A DNA stretch of 6,312 bases from an uncultured Bacilli bacterium. GTDB lineage: Bacteria > Bacillota_I > Bacilli_A > RFN20 > CAG-826. Positions 5,733 to 6,312 of this stretch are shown here, piece by piece. Each line of letters opens with the position of its first letter. The first letter of the stretch is position 1. The notes under the pieces are model-generated. The model was not told the DNA's origin. It worked only from the letters and a program-made list of their open reading frames with translations, and did not search any database. Where the stretch lies: contig CAKPAV010000104.1 of assembly GCA_934133115.1 (NCBI GenBank), positions 1 to 6,312 on the forward strand, given 5' to 3'. The position numbers and the translations under genes were made by a program.

Positions 5733-6312
5733 ATGGATTTATTAGAACTTATTAAAAAATTAAATATCAAATTTAAATTAATTGGATGCAATATTTATGC
5801 CGTTGGTGGTACTGTAAGAGATTTTATATTAAAAAAAGATTTAACTGATTTTGATTTCGCTACTGATGCATCACCAAGCGAAACAAAAAACATTTTAGAA
5901 AGATATGATGATACATTTTCTCAATATGGAGTAATCATATATCGCTATGAAAATAAAAAACTTGAAATAACATCATTTAGAAAAGAAAATCTATATCTCG
6001 ATAGTCGCCATCCTCAAAAAATCGAATTTGTTAAAGATATGCAAATAGATTATAAAAGAAGAGATTTTACTATAAATGCTTTATATATGGATGATACTGG
6101 TAAAATATATGATTTTTGTGATGGATTAAATGATTTACATAACAAAATTATTCGTGTTATTGGTGATATCGACACTCGAATGAAGGAAGATCCTTTAAGA
6201 ATATTAAGGGCATTAAGATTTATGATGACTCTAGATTTTACGTTAGATAAAAATTTAGAAAAATATATCTATGAACATGCTTATTTATTAAATAAGTTAA
6301 ATGTAGATAAGG
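5733..6312 (+). CDS. cca: CCA-adding tRNA nucleotidyltransferase, N-terminal part (3' end outside window)
   Basis: This enzyme builds or repairs the 3' CCA end of tRNAs from CTP and ATP without a template. The frame runs from ATG 5733 off the window edge, giving 193 complete codons, roughly half of the ~400 residues usual in Bacilli. Class II nucleotidyltransferase motifs are clear: motif A GG-x-VRD (25-30) followed by the metal-binding DFD (Asp39, Asp41), motif B RRDFTINAL (109-117), and motif D EDPLR (152-156), which reads the incoming nucleotide by amino-acid pairing. RILRALRF (156-163) continues the neck region. Poly(A) polymerase PcnB and CC- or A-adding variants share these motifs. Without the rest of the protein they cannot be fully excluded, but the dapB-cca neighbourhood known in Bacilli supports CCA addition. 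The start is 8 bases after the dapB stop. Confidence 0.94.
   Translation, partial: MDLLELIKKLNIKFKLIGCNIYAVGGTVRDFILKKDLTDFDFATDASPSETKNILERYDDTFSQYGVIIYRYENKKLEITSFRKENLYLDSRHPQKIEFVKDMQIDYKRRDFTINALYMDDTGKIYDFCDGLNDLHNKIIRVIGDIDTRMKEDPLRILRALRFMMTLDFTLDKNLEKYIYEHAYLLNKLNVDK

Overview
This window is a compact, very AT-rich piece of bacterial chromosome, with every gene on the + strand. Proteins, strong Shine-Dalgarno sites (AGGTGA/AGGTGG/GGAGG) and gene content point to a low-GC Gram-positive bacterium of the Bacilli/Erysipelotrichia/Mollicutes-neighbour type. All tryptophans I checked are TGG and no gene needs TGA read through, so the code looks standard. A lysine/diaminopimelate gene (dapB) argues against a minimal wall-less mycoplasma. 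The exact lineage cannot be read from this window.

Bases 1-3778 form one tight block. The 3' end of ligA (NAD+-dependent DNA ligase) is followed by gatC, gatA and gatB, with gaps or overlaps of 13, -1 and 1 bases. The three gat genes encode GatCAB, which turns mischarged Glu-tRNA(Gln) and/or Asp-tRNA(Asn) into Gln-tRNA(Gln)/Asn-tRNA(Asn). A ligA-to-gatCAB neighbourhood is known from Bacilli.

Bases 3779-4500 hold a plausible promoter and a 220-residue protein that looks like only the ATPase domain of a DnaB-type helicase. It keeps the Walker A, Walker B and probable catalytic Glu, but the C-terminal arginine-finger region does not match. It is the one gene here without an obvious textbook role.

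Bases 4501-5040 are a self-contained unit for the nucleoid protein HU: an AT-rich upstream region with two small dyads, a good sigma-A-type promoter, a strong ribosome binding site, the gene, and two tandem rho-independent terminators.

Bases 5083-6312 hold a short, divergent dapB (GTG start) and the first 193 codons of cca, the tRNA CCA-adding nucleotidyltransferase. The cca ribosome binding site overlaps the dapB stop codon. In Bacillus subtilis these two genes lie in the same cluster with others between them; here they are directly adjacent.

Overall the window is mostly housekeeping: tRNA maturation and charging, DNA joining and packaging, and lysine/cell-wall precursor synthesis. I see no mobile element, CRISPR array, tRNA or rRNA, and no stretch over 300 bases without a gene.
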